Below are positions 18,054 to 29,859 of a stretch of DNA of 64,000 nucleotides, piece by piece. The stretch spans positions 124,001 through 188,000 of the forward strand of contig QVIN01000007.1 of the NCBI GenBank assembly GCA_003416985.1, given 5' to 3'. Source of the stretch: Duganella sp. BJB480 (GTDB taxonomy: Bacteria; Pseudomonadota; Gammaproteobacteria; Burkholderiales; Burkholderiaceae_D). The notes under the pieces were generated by a model. It was not told the origin of the DNA. It saw nothing but the letters and a program-made list of their open reading frames with translations, and ran no database searches. The stretch's first letter is position 1; every line of letters begins with the position of its first letter. A program made the position numbers and the translations under genes.

Positions 18054-18659
18054 ATGAAGACCATCGCGCTGGTCGCCTTCGACCAATTCACCGACATCGA
18101 CCTGTTCCTGATGTGGGACATCCTCGGCCGCAACCGCCACGACTGGCAGGTGCACATCGTCGGCCAGCAGCGCGAGCTGCGCTCGGCCCACGGTCTGCGA
18201 GTCGCCACGCATGGCCCGCTGGACGAGGCGAACCGGGCCGACGTGGTGCTGTTCGCCAGCGGCAGGGACGGCGTGCCGGCCGCGCTCGCGGACCCGGACT
18301 TCATGGCGGCGTTCCAGCTGGATCCGGGCCGGCAGCTGATCGGTTCCATGTGCGCCGGCGCGCTGATCCTGGCGGCGCTGGGCTTGCTGCCGGGCCGGCG
18401 TGCATCCACCCATCCCGATGCGCGCGGCGCGCTCAGCGCGGCCGGGGTGGCGCCGGACGAGCGGCCGCTCATGAGCATCGGCAACGTGGCGACGGCGGGC
18501 GGCTGCCTGGCCGCGCTGTACCTGGTCGGCTGGATGGTCGAGCGGCTGTTCGATGCGGAAAAAAGCATGGAGACGCTGCGGCCGGTGCTGCCGGCGGGCC
18601 AGTACGATCTGTACGAAAAGCTGATCGCGTCCAGCATCCGCCAGGCCCGCTGCGGCTAG
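18054..18659 (+). CDS. DJ-1/PfpI family protein
   Basis: 201 residues from the ATG at 18054, with GGAG 5 nt upstream. It has the class I glutamine amidotransferase-like fold; Cys100 in GSMCAGALIL sits at the nucleophile elbow, and FDQFTDIDLF near the start supplies the usual acidic partner. Members include isonitrile hydratase, AraC-associated sensors without DNA-binding domains, glyoxalases and chaperones; the substrate cannot be read here. It is controlled with its divergent TetR neighbour. The 3' end overlaps the convergent LysR gene by 4 bp. Confidence 0.88.
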   Translation: MKTIALVAFDQFTDIDLFLMWDILGRNRHDWQVHIVGQQRELRSAHGLRVATHGPLDEANRADVVLFASGRDGVPAALADPDFMAAFQLDPGRQLIGSMCAGALILAALGLLPGRRASTHPDARGALSAAGVAPDERPLMSIGNVATAGGCLAALYLVGWMVERLFDAEKSMETLRPVLPAGQYDLYEKLIASSIRQARCG

Positions 18660-19549
18660 GCCAGGCCGGCCAGCAGATGCTCCCACAGCCTGCTGGCGAC
18701 CGGGCCGTGGGCGGTGTCGCGGCGGCGCGCGATCACCAGCTCCAGTTCGCTTTCGCGGAAATGATCGCCGGCCAGCGACAGCAAGCGGCCCTGCGCCAGG
18801 TCCTCGTCCACCAGATAGCCGGGCATGTGGCCCCAGCCCATGCCCTGCAGGATCACTTCGCGTTTCATGAACTGGTCAGCCACGGTGCAGCGGCGCGCGC
18901 CGTCCACCACGAAGTAGTCGCGCGGCGGACTGTCGCGCGCGCTGTCGCGGATGACGCATTGCACATAGGGCCGCATCATCTCGGGCGTGATGCCGGCGTG
19001 CAGCGGGAAGTCCAGGAAGCCGGGCGCGACCACCGGCACCAGCCGCACGCGCCGCCACGGCCGCGCCTCGAAGCGCAGGTCGGCCTGTTCGAGATGGTGG
19101 ACGATCAGGTCGGCCTCGCCGTTGTGCAGCCGCTCCCACGGTCCGGACAAGGCTTCGAAATGCAGGTCCAGCCGGGTGCCGGGACACTGGGCGAAGAAGC
19201 GCCGCAGCAGGCCCAGCGTGGCCGGCAGCGGGCACAGGTCGCCGATCACCACGGCCAGCTTGACCTCCTCGCCCTGCGCGATCTGGCGGGCCTGCATCGC
19301 CATCTGGCCGGCGCTGTCGAGCAGCTGCCGGGCCTGCTCGACGAAGGCCTGGCCGGCGGCCGAGACGGCGACGCGATAGCCGCTGCGGTCCAGCAGCGCC
19401 AGCCCCAGTTGTCGCTCCAGGCTGGCGACGGCGGCGAACACGCTGGGATGCGAACGGTGCAGCCGCACGGCGGCCTTCTGGAAGCTGCCCAGCTCGGCCA
19501 CCGCCAGGAAGCACGCCAGTTCATGCAGGGTGAAGCCGACAGTGTTCAT
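18656..19549 (-). CDS. LysR-family transcriptional regulator
   Basis: 297 residues, standard length. The N-terminal winged helix-turn-helix covers about residues 6-65 (LACFLAVAELGSFQKAAVRLHRSHPSVFAAVASLE), followed by a linker helix and a periplasmic-binding-protein-like effector domain. The gene is divergent from the MDR-type oxidoreductase at 19639 with 89 bp between, the classic LysR arrangement, so that gene is the probable target. The spacer has several short dyads (for example around CACTACAGTG), none decisive. Confidence 0.93.
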   Translation of the reverse strand: MNTVGFTLHELACFLAVAELGSFQKAAVRLHRSHPSVFAAVASLERQLGLALLDRSGYRVAVSAAGQAFVEQARQLLDSAGQMAMQARQIAQGEEVKLAVVIGDLCPLPATLGLLRRFFAQCPGTRLDLHFEALSGPWERLHNGEADLIVHHLEQADLRFEARPWRRVRLVPVVAPGFLDFPLHAGITPEMMRPYVQCVIRDSARDSPPRDYFVVDGARRCTVADQFMKREVILQGMGWGHMPGYLVDEDLAQGRLLSLAGDHFRESELELVIARRRDTAHGPVASRLWEHLLAGLA

Positions 19550-19638
19550 AAATCCTACAGAGATAGACTGAATTATTCAATTTTATCCGAATGTGTTTAT
19601 CACTACAGTGGTGTCTCCATCATTTACAGGAGCATTCC

Positions 19639-20628
19639 ATGCGTGCCATACACATCACCCAATTCGGCGGTCCGGAACAATTACAGCTGGTTGAGCTGCC
19701 GATACCGGTACCGGCCAGCGGCCAGGTCCTCATCCGCGTCAAGGCGTTCGGGCTCAATCGCGCGGAAAGCTATATGCGCCGTGGCTTGTGGGGCGAGGTC
19801 GCCCAGGTCACCGGCATCGAATGCGTCGGCGAGGTGGCCGAGGCGCCCGGCTCCGGCCTGCTGCCGGGGCAGGCGGTGGCCGCCATCACGGGCGGCATGG
19901 GCCGCAGCATCAACGGCAGCTACGCCGAGTATGTGTGCGTGCCGGCCACCAACGTGGTGCCGCTGCGCTCGACGCTGCCGTGGGCCGAGCTGGCCGCGAT
20001 CCCGGAGTCGTACGCGACCGCCTGGGCCTGCCTGCACGACAACCTGGCGCTGCGGCCCGGCCAGACGCTGCTGGTGCGCGGCGCCAGTTCCGCGCTGGGC
20101 CAGGCGGCCAGCAATATCGCGGCCCAGCTGGGCGCGCAGGTGATCGCGACCACGCGCCGCCCGGTGGAACTCGCGGATGTGCTGACGAGGAACGGCGCGC
20201 GCCACATCGTCGAAGAGCGGCCCGCGATGGCCGGCGTGGTGCGCGGCATCGCGCCCGGCGGCGTCGACGCGGTGCTGGACCTGATCGGCAACACCACCCT
20301 GCTCGACTCGCTGGCCTGCGCGGCGCGGCCGGGCGGGCGGGTGTGCCAGGCCGGCTTCCTCGGCGGGCTGGAGCCGCTGGCCGGTTTCCTGCCGCTGCAG
20401 CAGTTGCCGCCCGGCGTGCAGCTGAGCTTTTTCGGCAGCTTCGCCTTCGGCACGCCGGGGTACGAGCTGGACCGACTGCCGTGGCAGGAGATCGTCGAGC
20501 GGGTCGAGCAAGGCCGGTACCACGCCCGGCCGGCCAAGGTGTTCGCCTTCGACGACATCGTCCACGCCCACGCCTGGCTCGACGCCGGGGCCGGACTGGG
20601 CAAGGCCGTGGTGCAAATCGCGCCGTAG
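19639..20628 (+). CDS. Zinc-independent MDR oxidoreductase (quinone-reductase-like)
   Basis: 329 residues from the ATG at 19639 (AGGAG 6 nt upstream). GroES-like N-terminal domain, then an NAD(P)H Rossmann domain with VRGASSALGQAASNIAAQLGAQV around residues 150-172. The structural and catalytic zinc cysteines of alcohol dehydrogenases are absent, which fits the NADPH:quinone oxidoreductase / zeta-crystallin branch. It probably reduces quinones or enones in the cytoplasm. Divergent LysR gene upstream, ArsR gene 54 bp downstream. Confidence 0.88.
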   Translation: MRAIHITQFGGPEQLQLVELPIPVPASGQVLIRVKAFGLNRAESYMRRGLWGEVAQVTGIECVGEVAEAPGSGLLPGQAVAAITGGMGRSINGSYAEYVCVPATNVVPLRSTLPWAELAAIPESYATAWACLHDNLALRPGQTLLVRGASSALGQAASNIAAQLGAQVIATTRRPVELADVLTRNGARHIVEERPAMAGVVRGIAPGGVDAVLDLIGNTTLLDSLACAARPGGRVCQAGFLGGLEPLAGFLPLQQLPPGVQLSFFGSFAFGTPGYELDRLPWQEIVERVEQGRYHARPAKVFAFDDIVHAHAWLDAGAGLGKAVVQIAP

Positions 20629-20651
20629 CCCGGTTCGCCAATCCATGCTAA

Positions 20652-20676
20652 CATGTGAACACCTATTCACTTGTTA
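20652..20676. promoter_or_regulatory. SmtB/ArsR-type 12-2-12 operator
   Basis: The block around GTGAACACCTATTCAC (20655-20670) is an imperfect dyad, GTGAA-N6-TTCAC, flanked by further symmetry (ACAT...TTGT). It matches the ATGAACA-x-TATTCA style of the cyanobacterial smt and other zinc-sensor operators. It ends just before the ArsR-family start codon at 20682, a position suited to autorepression of the repressor-exporter operon. Confidence 0.7.
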
Positions 20677-20681
20677 GCATT

Positions 20682-21008
20682 ATGAGCTGCCAACACGACT
20701 ATTCCGACTGCGATCCCGCGATTGCCCAGCTGGCCGACCTGTTCCATCTGCTGGGCGATCCGACGCGCCTGCGCATCGTGCTGGCCTGCGTGACGGCGCC
20801 GATCGCCGTCAGCGACATCGCTTCCTCGTTGGAGCTGAGCAGTTCGCTGGTCAGCCACCACTTGCGTTTGCTGCGCGCGGCGCGCATTGTGAAGTCTGAG
20901 CGCCAGGGCAAGCAAGTGTTCTATTCCGCCGCCGACGCCCACATCAGCGGCGTACTCAACGATATGCTCGAACATATCGCCGAACCTTCCAACGGACACG
21001 AAGCATGA
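20682..21008 (+). CDS. ArsR/SmtB-family metal-responsive repressor
   Basis: 108 residues from the ATG at 20682; a GTG at 20655 falls inside the probable operator and is unlikely to be the start. Winged helix-turn-helix with the DNA-recognition helix near LELSSSLVSHHLRLLR. The N-terminus (SCQHDYSDCD) and the C-terminal helix (DAHISGVLNDMLEHI) carry the Asp/His ligands of the alpha-5 metal site typical of zinc sensors. It overlaps the CDF exporter gene by 4 bp. I infer zinc (or Cd/Co) derepression of export. Confidence 0.9.
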   Translation: MSCQHDYSDCDPAIAQLADLFHLLGDPTRLRIVLACVTAPIAVSDIASSLELSSSLVSHHLRLLRAARIVKSERQGKQVFYSAADAHISGVLNDMLEHIAEPSNGHEA

Positions 21009-22036
21009 GCAAGCACCACGACCATCACGACCACGATCACGGCCACGATCACCACGGCCATGACCACGCGCCGGCCAAGGCCGAGGCCAAAACCAAGTCG
21101 TGCGGCCACGACCACGGGCATGACCACGGCCACGGCGGCCACCATCACCACCACGGCGATCCGAACACCATGGGCCGCGCATTCGCGGTCGCCATCGTGC
21201 TCAACACGGCGTTCGTGGCGATCGAATTCTTCTACGGCTTCCTGGCCAACTCCACCGCGCTGATGGCCGACGCCGGCCACAACCTGTCGGACGTGCTGGG
21301 CCTGATGCTGGCCTGGGGCGCGGCGATCCTGGCCAAGCGCGTGCCGAACGGCCGCTACACCTACGGCCTGCGCAGCACCTCGATGCTGGCCGCGCTGTTC
21401 AACTCCATGCTGCTGATGGCCGCCTGCGGCGCCATCGCGTGGGAAGCGGTGCAGCAGCTGGTGCATCCCGAACCGGTGGCCGGCCTGACCGTGTCGGTGG
21501 TGGCGGGCGTGGGCATCCTGGTCAACGGCTTCTCGGCCTGGCTGTTCATGTCCGGCAGCAAGGACGACATCAACGTGCGCGGCGCCTACCTGCACATGGC
21601 GGCCGACGCCGCCATCTCGCTGGGCGTGCTGGTGGCCGGCGTGATCGTGCGCTACACGGGCTGGAACTGGCTCGACCCGCTGGTCAGCGCGGTCATCGTC
21701 GCCATCATCGTCTACAGCACCTGGTCGCTGCTCAAGCAATCGATGCGCATGATGCTGGCCGCCGTGCCGGACAACCTGGACCACGCCGAAGTCGAACAAT
21801 TCCTGCGCGCCCAGCCCGGCGTGACCGACGTGCACGACGTCCACATCTGGTCGATGAGCACCACCGAGAACGCGCTGACGGCGCAGCTGGTGACGCCGGC
21901 CGGTCATCCGGGCGACGCCGCGATGGACGCCATCAGCGCACAGCTCAAGGAGCAGTTCTCGATCGACCACAGCACGCTGCAGGTGCGCCTGGGCACCACC
22001 GCGCACGAGTGCAGCCTGCAGGAGCCGGCGCACTAG
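21005..22036 (+). CDS. Zinc-type cation diffusion facilitator
   Basis: 343 residues. The first 52 hold 21 histidines, a metal-collecting cytoplasmic tail. Six transmembrane helices follow; the transport site is seen as ADAGHNLSD in helix 2 and HMAADA in helix 5, the H/D pairs typical of Zn/Cd-transporting CDFs. The C-terminal ferredoxin-like domain (about 265-335) contains VHDVHIWSM. It exports zinc from the cytoplasm by proton antiport. Co-transcribed and overlapping with the ArsR-type repressor. CzcD/ZitB/DmeF-like; metal assignment comes from motifs. Confidence 0.93.
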   Translation: MSKHHDHHDHDHGHDHHGHDHAPAKAEAKTKSCGHDHGHDHGHGGHHHHHGDPNTMGRAFAVAIVLNTAFVAIEFFYGFLANSTALMADAGHNLSDVLGLMLAWGAAILAKRVPNGRYTYGLRSTSMLAALFNSMLLMAACGAIAWEAVQQLVHPEPVAGLTVSVVAGVGILVNGFSAWLFMSGSKDDINVRGAYLHMAADAAISLGVLVAGVIVRYTGWNWLDPLVSAVIVAIIVYSTWSLLKQSMRMMLAAVPDNLDHAEVEQFLRAQPGVTDVHDVHIWSMSTTENALTAQLVTPAGHPGDAAMDAISAQLKEQFSIDHSTLQVRLGTTAHECSLQEPAH

Positions 22037-22080
22037 GCCATGCACATAGGGGACGCCTAGGCGCTCCGGACCGCTTTCAA

Positions 22081-22479
22081 TTATTTTCCGGCTATTTGTG
22101 GAGCGGTATCAATCGATATCAGGACATTGGTGTGATGATGGCCGGTGATGGCGTGGAAGAGCTTTCCCTTTACGGTCACCTGCTTGCCAACAAACGACGC
22201 AAGACTGAAGTCCCCCATCGGAACCAGCGTCACATCGGTTTGACGTTCCTCCGCAGGACTATCGGCCGAGGCAACAGTGCAAATCGGCCGGTCCAAATGA
22301 AGAATTGCCTGCCGTTCTTTAGAATCGGTTTCCGGCGATTCGCCAAAGTTGGGCGGGCCGAAAAACGTCTCGACCCGAACCCGACCGGTGAGCTCGGCAT
22401 TGGCCACGTCATATTTTTGACAAGTCTCCGCGCGTGCTGAAGCGCAGACCAGCAGGAAAATCACGGAAAGTTTACGCAT
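22081..22479 (-). CDS. Secreted DUF4431-type protein
   Basis: 132 residues from the ATG at 22477-22479; the longer open frame that fuses it to cysK is not real. A signal peptide (about 1-18, ending SARAE) is followed by one small domain with GRVRVETFFGPPNFGE, AILHLDRPICT, a GKQVTVKGKLF strand pair and GHHHTNVLI. This pattern matches the DUF4431 family, of unknown function. Base composition is visibly lower in G+C than its neighbours, which hints at transfer. It lies 23 bp downstream of cysK on the same strand. Confidence 0.75.
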   Translation of the reverse strand: MRKLSVIFLLVCASARAETCQKYDVANAELTGRVRVETFFGPPNFGESPETDSKERQAILHLDRPICTVASADSPAEERQTDVTLVPMGDFSLASFVGKQVTVKGKLFHAITGHHHTNVLISIDTAPQIAGK

Positions 22480-22502
22480 CTCTATCCCGAAGCAAAGCAG
22501 TT

Positions 22503-23435
<933 letters not shown>

Positions 23436-23487
23436 GGAAAACCTCCGAGGTGGGACGGAGGTTCCAGTCTACGCTGATTTGCGCCGA

Positions 23488-23976
23488 TTATTTCACGTCC
23501 ACCAGCTCGACGTCGAAGATCAGCGCGGAATTCGGCGGAATGCCGCTGCCCGGCGTCGGACGTGAGCCGTATGCGAGCTCCGACGGAATAATCAGCGTGC
23601 GCTTGCCGCCCACCTTCATGCCCTGGATGCCCTGGTCCCAGCCCTTGATGACGCGGCCTGCGCCCAGCACGAAGTCCAGCGGCTCGCCGCGCGGAATCGA
23701 CGAGTCGAACAGCTTGCCATGCATGGCCTTGGCCAGCGGGCGGTACAGCCAGCCCGAGTAGTGCATGTAGACGGTGGCGCCGGTGGTCGCTTCCTTGCCG
23801 GTGCCGATCTTGGTGTCGGTGACGATCAGCTGCTCGGCGGCCGGGCCGGGCGTGGCCGAGCCCACCACCAGCGGTGGCGGCGGCGGCACGTCGGCCGGGG
23901 CCACCGGGGTCTGCGCCTGGGCCGCGGAGGCCGCCAGCGCGCACAACATTGCTACGAGTACGGAACTACGGGTCAT
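23488..23976 (-). CDS. FKBP-type peptidyl-prolyl isomerase, exported
   Basis: 162 residues with a signal peptide (about 1-21, ending AAQAQ), a short Pro-rich stretch and one FKBP domain (about 50-162). Active-site motifs are VYMHYSGWLY, LDFVLGAGRVIKGWDQGIQGMKVGG and LAYGSRPTPG followed by IPPNSALIFDVELV. It should catalyse prolyl isomerisation in the periplasm. The gene stands alone between cysK and tcdA. Confidence 0.93.
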   Translation of the reverse strand: MTRSSVLVAMLCALAASAAQAQTPVAPADVPPPPPLVVGSATPGPAAEQLIVTDTKIGTGKEATTGATVYMHYSGWLYRPLAKAMHGKLFDSSIPRGEPLDFVLGAGRVIKGWDQGIQGMKVGGKRTLIIPSELAYGSRPTPGSGIPPNSALIFDVELVDVK

Positions 23977-24067
23977 GTTTTTTTCTTTCGATCAGGTCTG
24001 TGGAGAGCACGGTCCCCGTGCCAGCGCGCACCATGATAGCAAAACCGCCCCGCGCGCTGGATAAAAT

Positions 24068-24910
24068 CTAAATCGTTTCGACTGGCGCCACTGCCGGTTG
24101 CGCGTCGTCGGCCAGGTGGCGCAGCACGCGGCTGGCCGCCACCATGCCGAAGCTGGCCGTGACCACCATGGCCGAACCGAAGCCGGCGCAATTGAGGCCG
24201 GTCACGCCGCCGGCGCCCGGATCGCCGTCCACCGCGCACACTTCGGCCGTTTCCGGCAGGCGCAGCCGTTCCATCGAGAACACCGCGTCGACGTGGAACT
24301 TGGTCTTCTCGCCGCGCGGGTAGCCGTACTGGCTGCGCAGGACCTTGCGCACCTTCTTCAGCAGCGGTTCCTGCTCGGTGCGGGCCAGGTCGCGCACGGC
24401 GATCTGGGTGGGGTCGGTCTGGCCGCCGGCGCTGCCGATGATGATCAGGGGCATGGCGTGCTGGCGGCACCAGGCGATCATGGCCGCCTTGGCCGCCACG
24501 CTGTCGATGGCGTCGACCACGAAATCGAACCGGCCGCCGCCCAGCATCTGCTCCAGGTTGTCCGGGCTGACGAAGTCCTCGACCTGGTCGACCACGCAGA
24601 ACGGGTTGATCTGGGCGATGCGCTCGGCCAGCGCGGTGATCTTGGCCTGGCCGACGGTGCCGCTCAGGGCCTGGATCTGGCGGTTGATGTTGGACTCGGC
24701 GACGTTATCCAGATCAATAAGCGTGAGCCGGCCGATGGCGCTGCGGGCCAGCGCCTCGACGATCCACGAGCCGACGCCGCCGACGCCGACCACGCACACG
24801 TGGGCGGCCCGGAAGCGCGCCAGCGCGCGTTCGCCATAGAGGCGGCCGATGCCGCCGAAGCGGCGCTCGAAGTCGACATCGTCGAATGGGGTGGGTGCAA
24901 GGGAGTTCAT
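24068..24910 (-). CDS. tcdA: tRNA threonylcarbamoyladenosine dehydratase
   Basis: 280 residues. E1-like ThiF/MoeB fold with the ATP loop GVGGVGSWIVEALARS (about 40-55), followed by DLDNVAESNINRQ, typical of the family. It uses ATP to cyclise t6A37 of tRNA to ct6A. Length and the late CAVDGDPGAGG segment match TcdA (CsdL/YgdL) rather than MoeB or ThiF. No csdA/csdE genes are adjacent. Divergent from the hemerythrin-pdxH gene with 71 bp between. Confidence 0.93.
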   Translation of the reverse strand: MNSLAPTPFDDVDFERRFGGIGRLYGERALARFRAAHVCVVGVGGVGSWIVEALARSAIGRLTLIDLDNVAESNINRQIQALSGTVGQAKITALAERIAQINPFCVVDQVEDFVSPDNLEQMLGGGRFDFVVDAIDSVAAKAAMIAWCRQHAMPLIIIGSAGGQTDPTQIAVRDLARTEQEPLLKKVRKVLRSQYGYPRGEKTKFHVDAVFSMERLRLPETAEVCAVDGDPGAGGVTGLNCAGFGSAMVVTASFGMVAASRVLRHLADDAQPAVAPVETI

Positions 24911-24981
24911 CCCGACATTTTAACGGACGCCACGGCAAAAATTATTTTAGAATGACTTTCCCCCTAGCCCGAGCGACCGCC

Positions 24982-26217
24982 ATGAGCCTTCCCCTGTTCG
25001 ACACCGCCCCCGATTTCAGCCAGCCGCTGGCCGTCCTCAAACACTGCCACGAGCGCATCCGCAAGCAGCTGCAGACGCTGCAAAAGCTGCTGGCCCACCT
25101 GCCCCAGCACGGCGCCGACGACGACGCCCGCAAGGCCGCCCAGGCGGTGCAGAAATATTTCAACACGGCGGCGCCGCTGCACCACGAGGACGAGGAGCAA
25201 AACCTGATGCCGATGCTGCAGGCCACCGCGCGCGACGCCGACGCCGTGCTGCTGGCCGGGCTGGTGCCCGGCATCCTGGCCGACCACCAGCAAATGGAAC
25301 GGGACTGGAATATAATTAATGCACAACTTGATAAAATTGCAAATGGACAAGGCAGTGAGCTGTCGGCCGACGACGTCCAGCGTTTCGGCGCGGTCTACGC
25401 CACCCACATGGCGATCGAGGAAGGCGACATCGCGCCGATGGCCAAGCGCCTGTTCAGCCCCGAGCAGATGGCGCAGTTGGGCAGCGCGATGCAGGCGCGG
25501 CGCGGCATCGTCCCCGGCCTGCCGCAAAGCCAGGTGCCGGAACAGAAACAGGTGGCGGTGTCGGACACGGTGGCCGACGGCGTGGTGCTGGCGGACCTGC
25601 GCCTCGATTACGGCCGCGCCAGTTTGACGGAACACGATGTGCTGGACGACCCGATCGCCCAGTTCGGCAAATGGTTCGAGGAAGCGCTGCGCGCCAAGGT
25701 CAACGAGCCGAACGCGATGAGCGTGGCCACGGTGGACGCGCAGGGCAAGCCCAGTTCGCGCATCGTGCTGATCAAGCAGTACGACGCGCGCGGCTTCACC
25801 TGGTACACCAACTACGACAGCCAGAAGGGCCGGCAACTGGGCGACAATCCGCACGCCGCGCTGCTATTCTTCTGGAGCGAGTTGGAACGCCAGGTACGCA
25901 TCGAGGGCACGGTGGTCAAGACTTCCGCCGAGGAAAGCGACACGTATTTTTACAGCCGTCCGGTGAAGAGCCAGATCGCCGCGATCGCTTCGCAACAGAG
26001 CGCGCGCATCGCCAACCGGGAGCAGCTGGAAGCGAACTACGATGCGGCGGCCGCCGTCAGCGGCGAGCATCCGGTGCGGCCGGAACACTGGGGCGGCTAT
26101 CGCCTCGATCCGGTGCGCATCGAGTTCTGGCAGGGGCGCCGTTCGCGCTTCCACGACCGGATCGTGTATCTGAAACAAGCAGATGGTAGCTGGGTGAAGG
26201 AGCGCCTGCAGCCGTAA
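24982..26217 (+). CDS. pdxH: Hemerythrin-like domain fused to pyridoxine 5'-phosphate oxidase
   Basis: 411 residues in one open frame. Residues about 10-170 form a four-helix hemerythrin HHE domain with the di-iron ligand pattern (H21/H23, H67-H68 with E72, H102, H142 with E146). After a linker (about 171-200) residues 203-411 match full-length PdxH: SSRIVLIKQYD, YTNYDSQKGRQL, LERQVRIEG, SQIAAIASQQS and the ending EFWQGRRSRFHDR. PdxH oxidises pyridoxine or pyridoxamine phosphate to PLP with FMN and O2. Start ATG 24982; an ATG at 24952 is possible. The fusion is unusual; PdxH is normally about 215 residues alone. Confidence 0.9.
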   Translation: MSLPLFDTAPDFSQPLAVLKHCHERIRKQLQTLQKLLAHLPQHGADDDARKAAQAVQKYFNTAAPLHHEDEEQNLMPMLQATARDADAVLLAGLVPGILADHQQMERDWNIINAQLDKIANGQGSELSADDVQRFGAVYATHMAIEEGDIAPMAKRLFSPEQMAQLGSAMQARRGIVPGLPQSQVPEQKQVAVSDTVADGVVLADLRLDYGRASLTEHDVLDDPIAQFGKWFEEALRAKVNEPNAMSVATVDAQGKPSSRIVLIKQYDARGFTWYTNYDSQKGRQLGDNPHAALLFFWSELERQVRIEGTVVKTSAEESDTYFYSRPVKSQIAAIASQQSARIANREQLEANYDAAAAVSGEHPVRPEHWGGYRLDPVRIEFWQGRRSRFHDRIVYLKQADGSWVKERLQP

Positions 26218-26239
26218 GCAGCGCCACGAGGCACACACC

Positions 26240-26269
26240 AGACCATCGCATGCGGTGGTCTTTTTTTTT
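26240..26269 (+). terminator. Rho-independent terminator after pdxH
   Basis: A 10-bp stem with one G-T wobble (AGACCATCGC / GCGGTGGTCT) is followed directly by nine T. It begins 23 bp beyond the pdxH stop and separates it from cfa. Confidence 0.85.
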
Positions 26270-27557
26270 GTGGACTCGGAGGTGTGATCGTGTTTGTACA
26301 AAACCGTCTCAGCAGCTGGATCGACGGCATCCGCCAGCAAATCGCCCTGCCCCTGCGCATCGAACTGTGGAACGGCCAGCATGTCGACTTTTCCGGCGAG
26401 GCGCCGCGCGTGACGATACGGCTGCCCAATGTGTCGGCCGCGCGCTACCTGCTCACGCCGTCGCTGTCCAACCTGGGCGCGGCCTATGTCGAGGGCGCGA
26501 TCGAGGTCAAGGGCCGCGCGCACGACATGATCGCCGTGGTCAACGCGCTGGCGCGCACCACGCTCAAGGCCGAGGGCAAGTTCGCCCGCATCGTGCGCGG
26601 CATGGCCCACAGCAAGCGCCAGGACGCCGAGGCGATCCGCTACCACTACGACGTCTCCAACGAGTTCTACCAGCAGTTCCTCGACCCGGCCATGGTGTAT
26701 TCCTGCGCCTACTTCGAGCACGGCGACGAGGACCTGGCCACCGCGCAAACCAAGAAGATCGACCACATCCTGCGCAAGATCGAGCTCAAGCCGAACCAGA
26801 CGCTGCTCGACATCGGCTGCGGTTGGGGCGCGCTGGTGATCCGCGCGGCGCAGCAGTACCGGGCGCGCTGCGTCGGCGTCACGCTGTCGGAGAACCAGTT
26901 CGCGCTGGCCAAGGAGCGCGTGCGCCAGGCCGGGCTGGAGCATCTGGTCGAGATCCGCCTGCAGGACTACCGCGACGTGCGCGGCCAGTTCGACCGCATC
27001 ACCAGCGTCGGCATGTTCGAGCACGTGGGCATCAAGCACCTGCCGGAGTATTTCGCCGCCATCCACAAGCTGCTGGCGCCGGACGGCGTGGTGATGAACC
27101 ACGGCATCACCACCACCGACCCGGACAACGGCGAGACGCCCTACGGCGGCGGCGAGTTCATCGACAAGTACGTGTTCCCGCAAGGCGAGCTGGCGCACAT
27201 CGGCCACGTGCTCAAGGCCATGCAGCAAGGGAAGCTGGAGGTGTGCGACGTGGAAAACCTGCGCCGCCACTACGCCCGCACCTGCGCCATCTGGACCGAC
27301 AATTTCGAGGCCCACACCGAGCGGGTACGCACGCTGGCCGGCGACAAGCGCTACCGCATCTGGCACGTCTACCTGGCCGGCTGCTGCTACGCCTTCGAAC
27401 AGGACTGGATCAGCCTGTACCAGGTGGTCGGCCGCAAGGCGGGCCAGCGCAGCGCGGCGCTGCCGTGGTCGCGCCGGCACATGTATCCGGCCAGCGCCAG
27501 CCACGCCGGCGCGCACTACGCGCAGACCGACGATGGCGTGCCCGCGTTCTCGCTGAT

Positions 27558-29852
<2,295 letters not shown>

Positions 29853-29859
29853 GGCGGGC

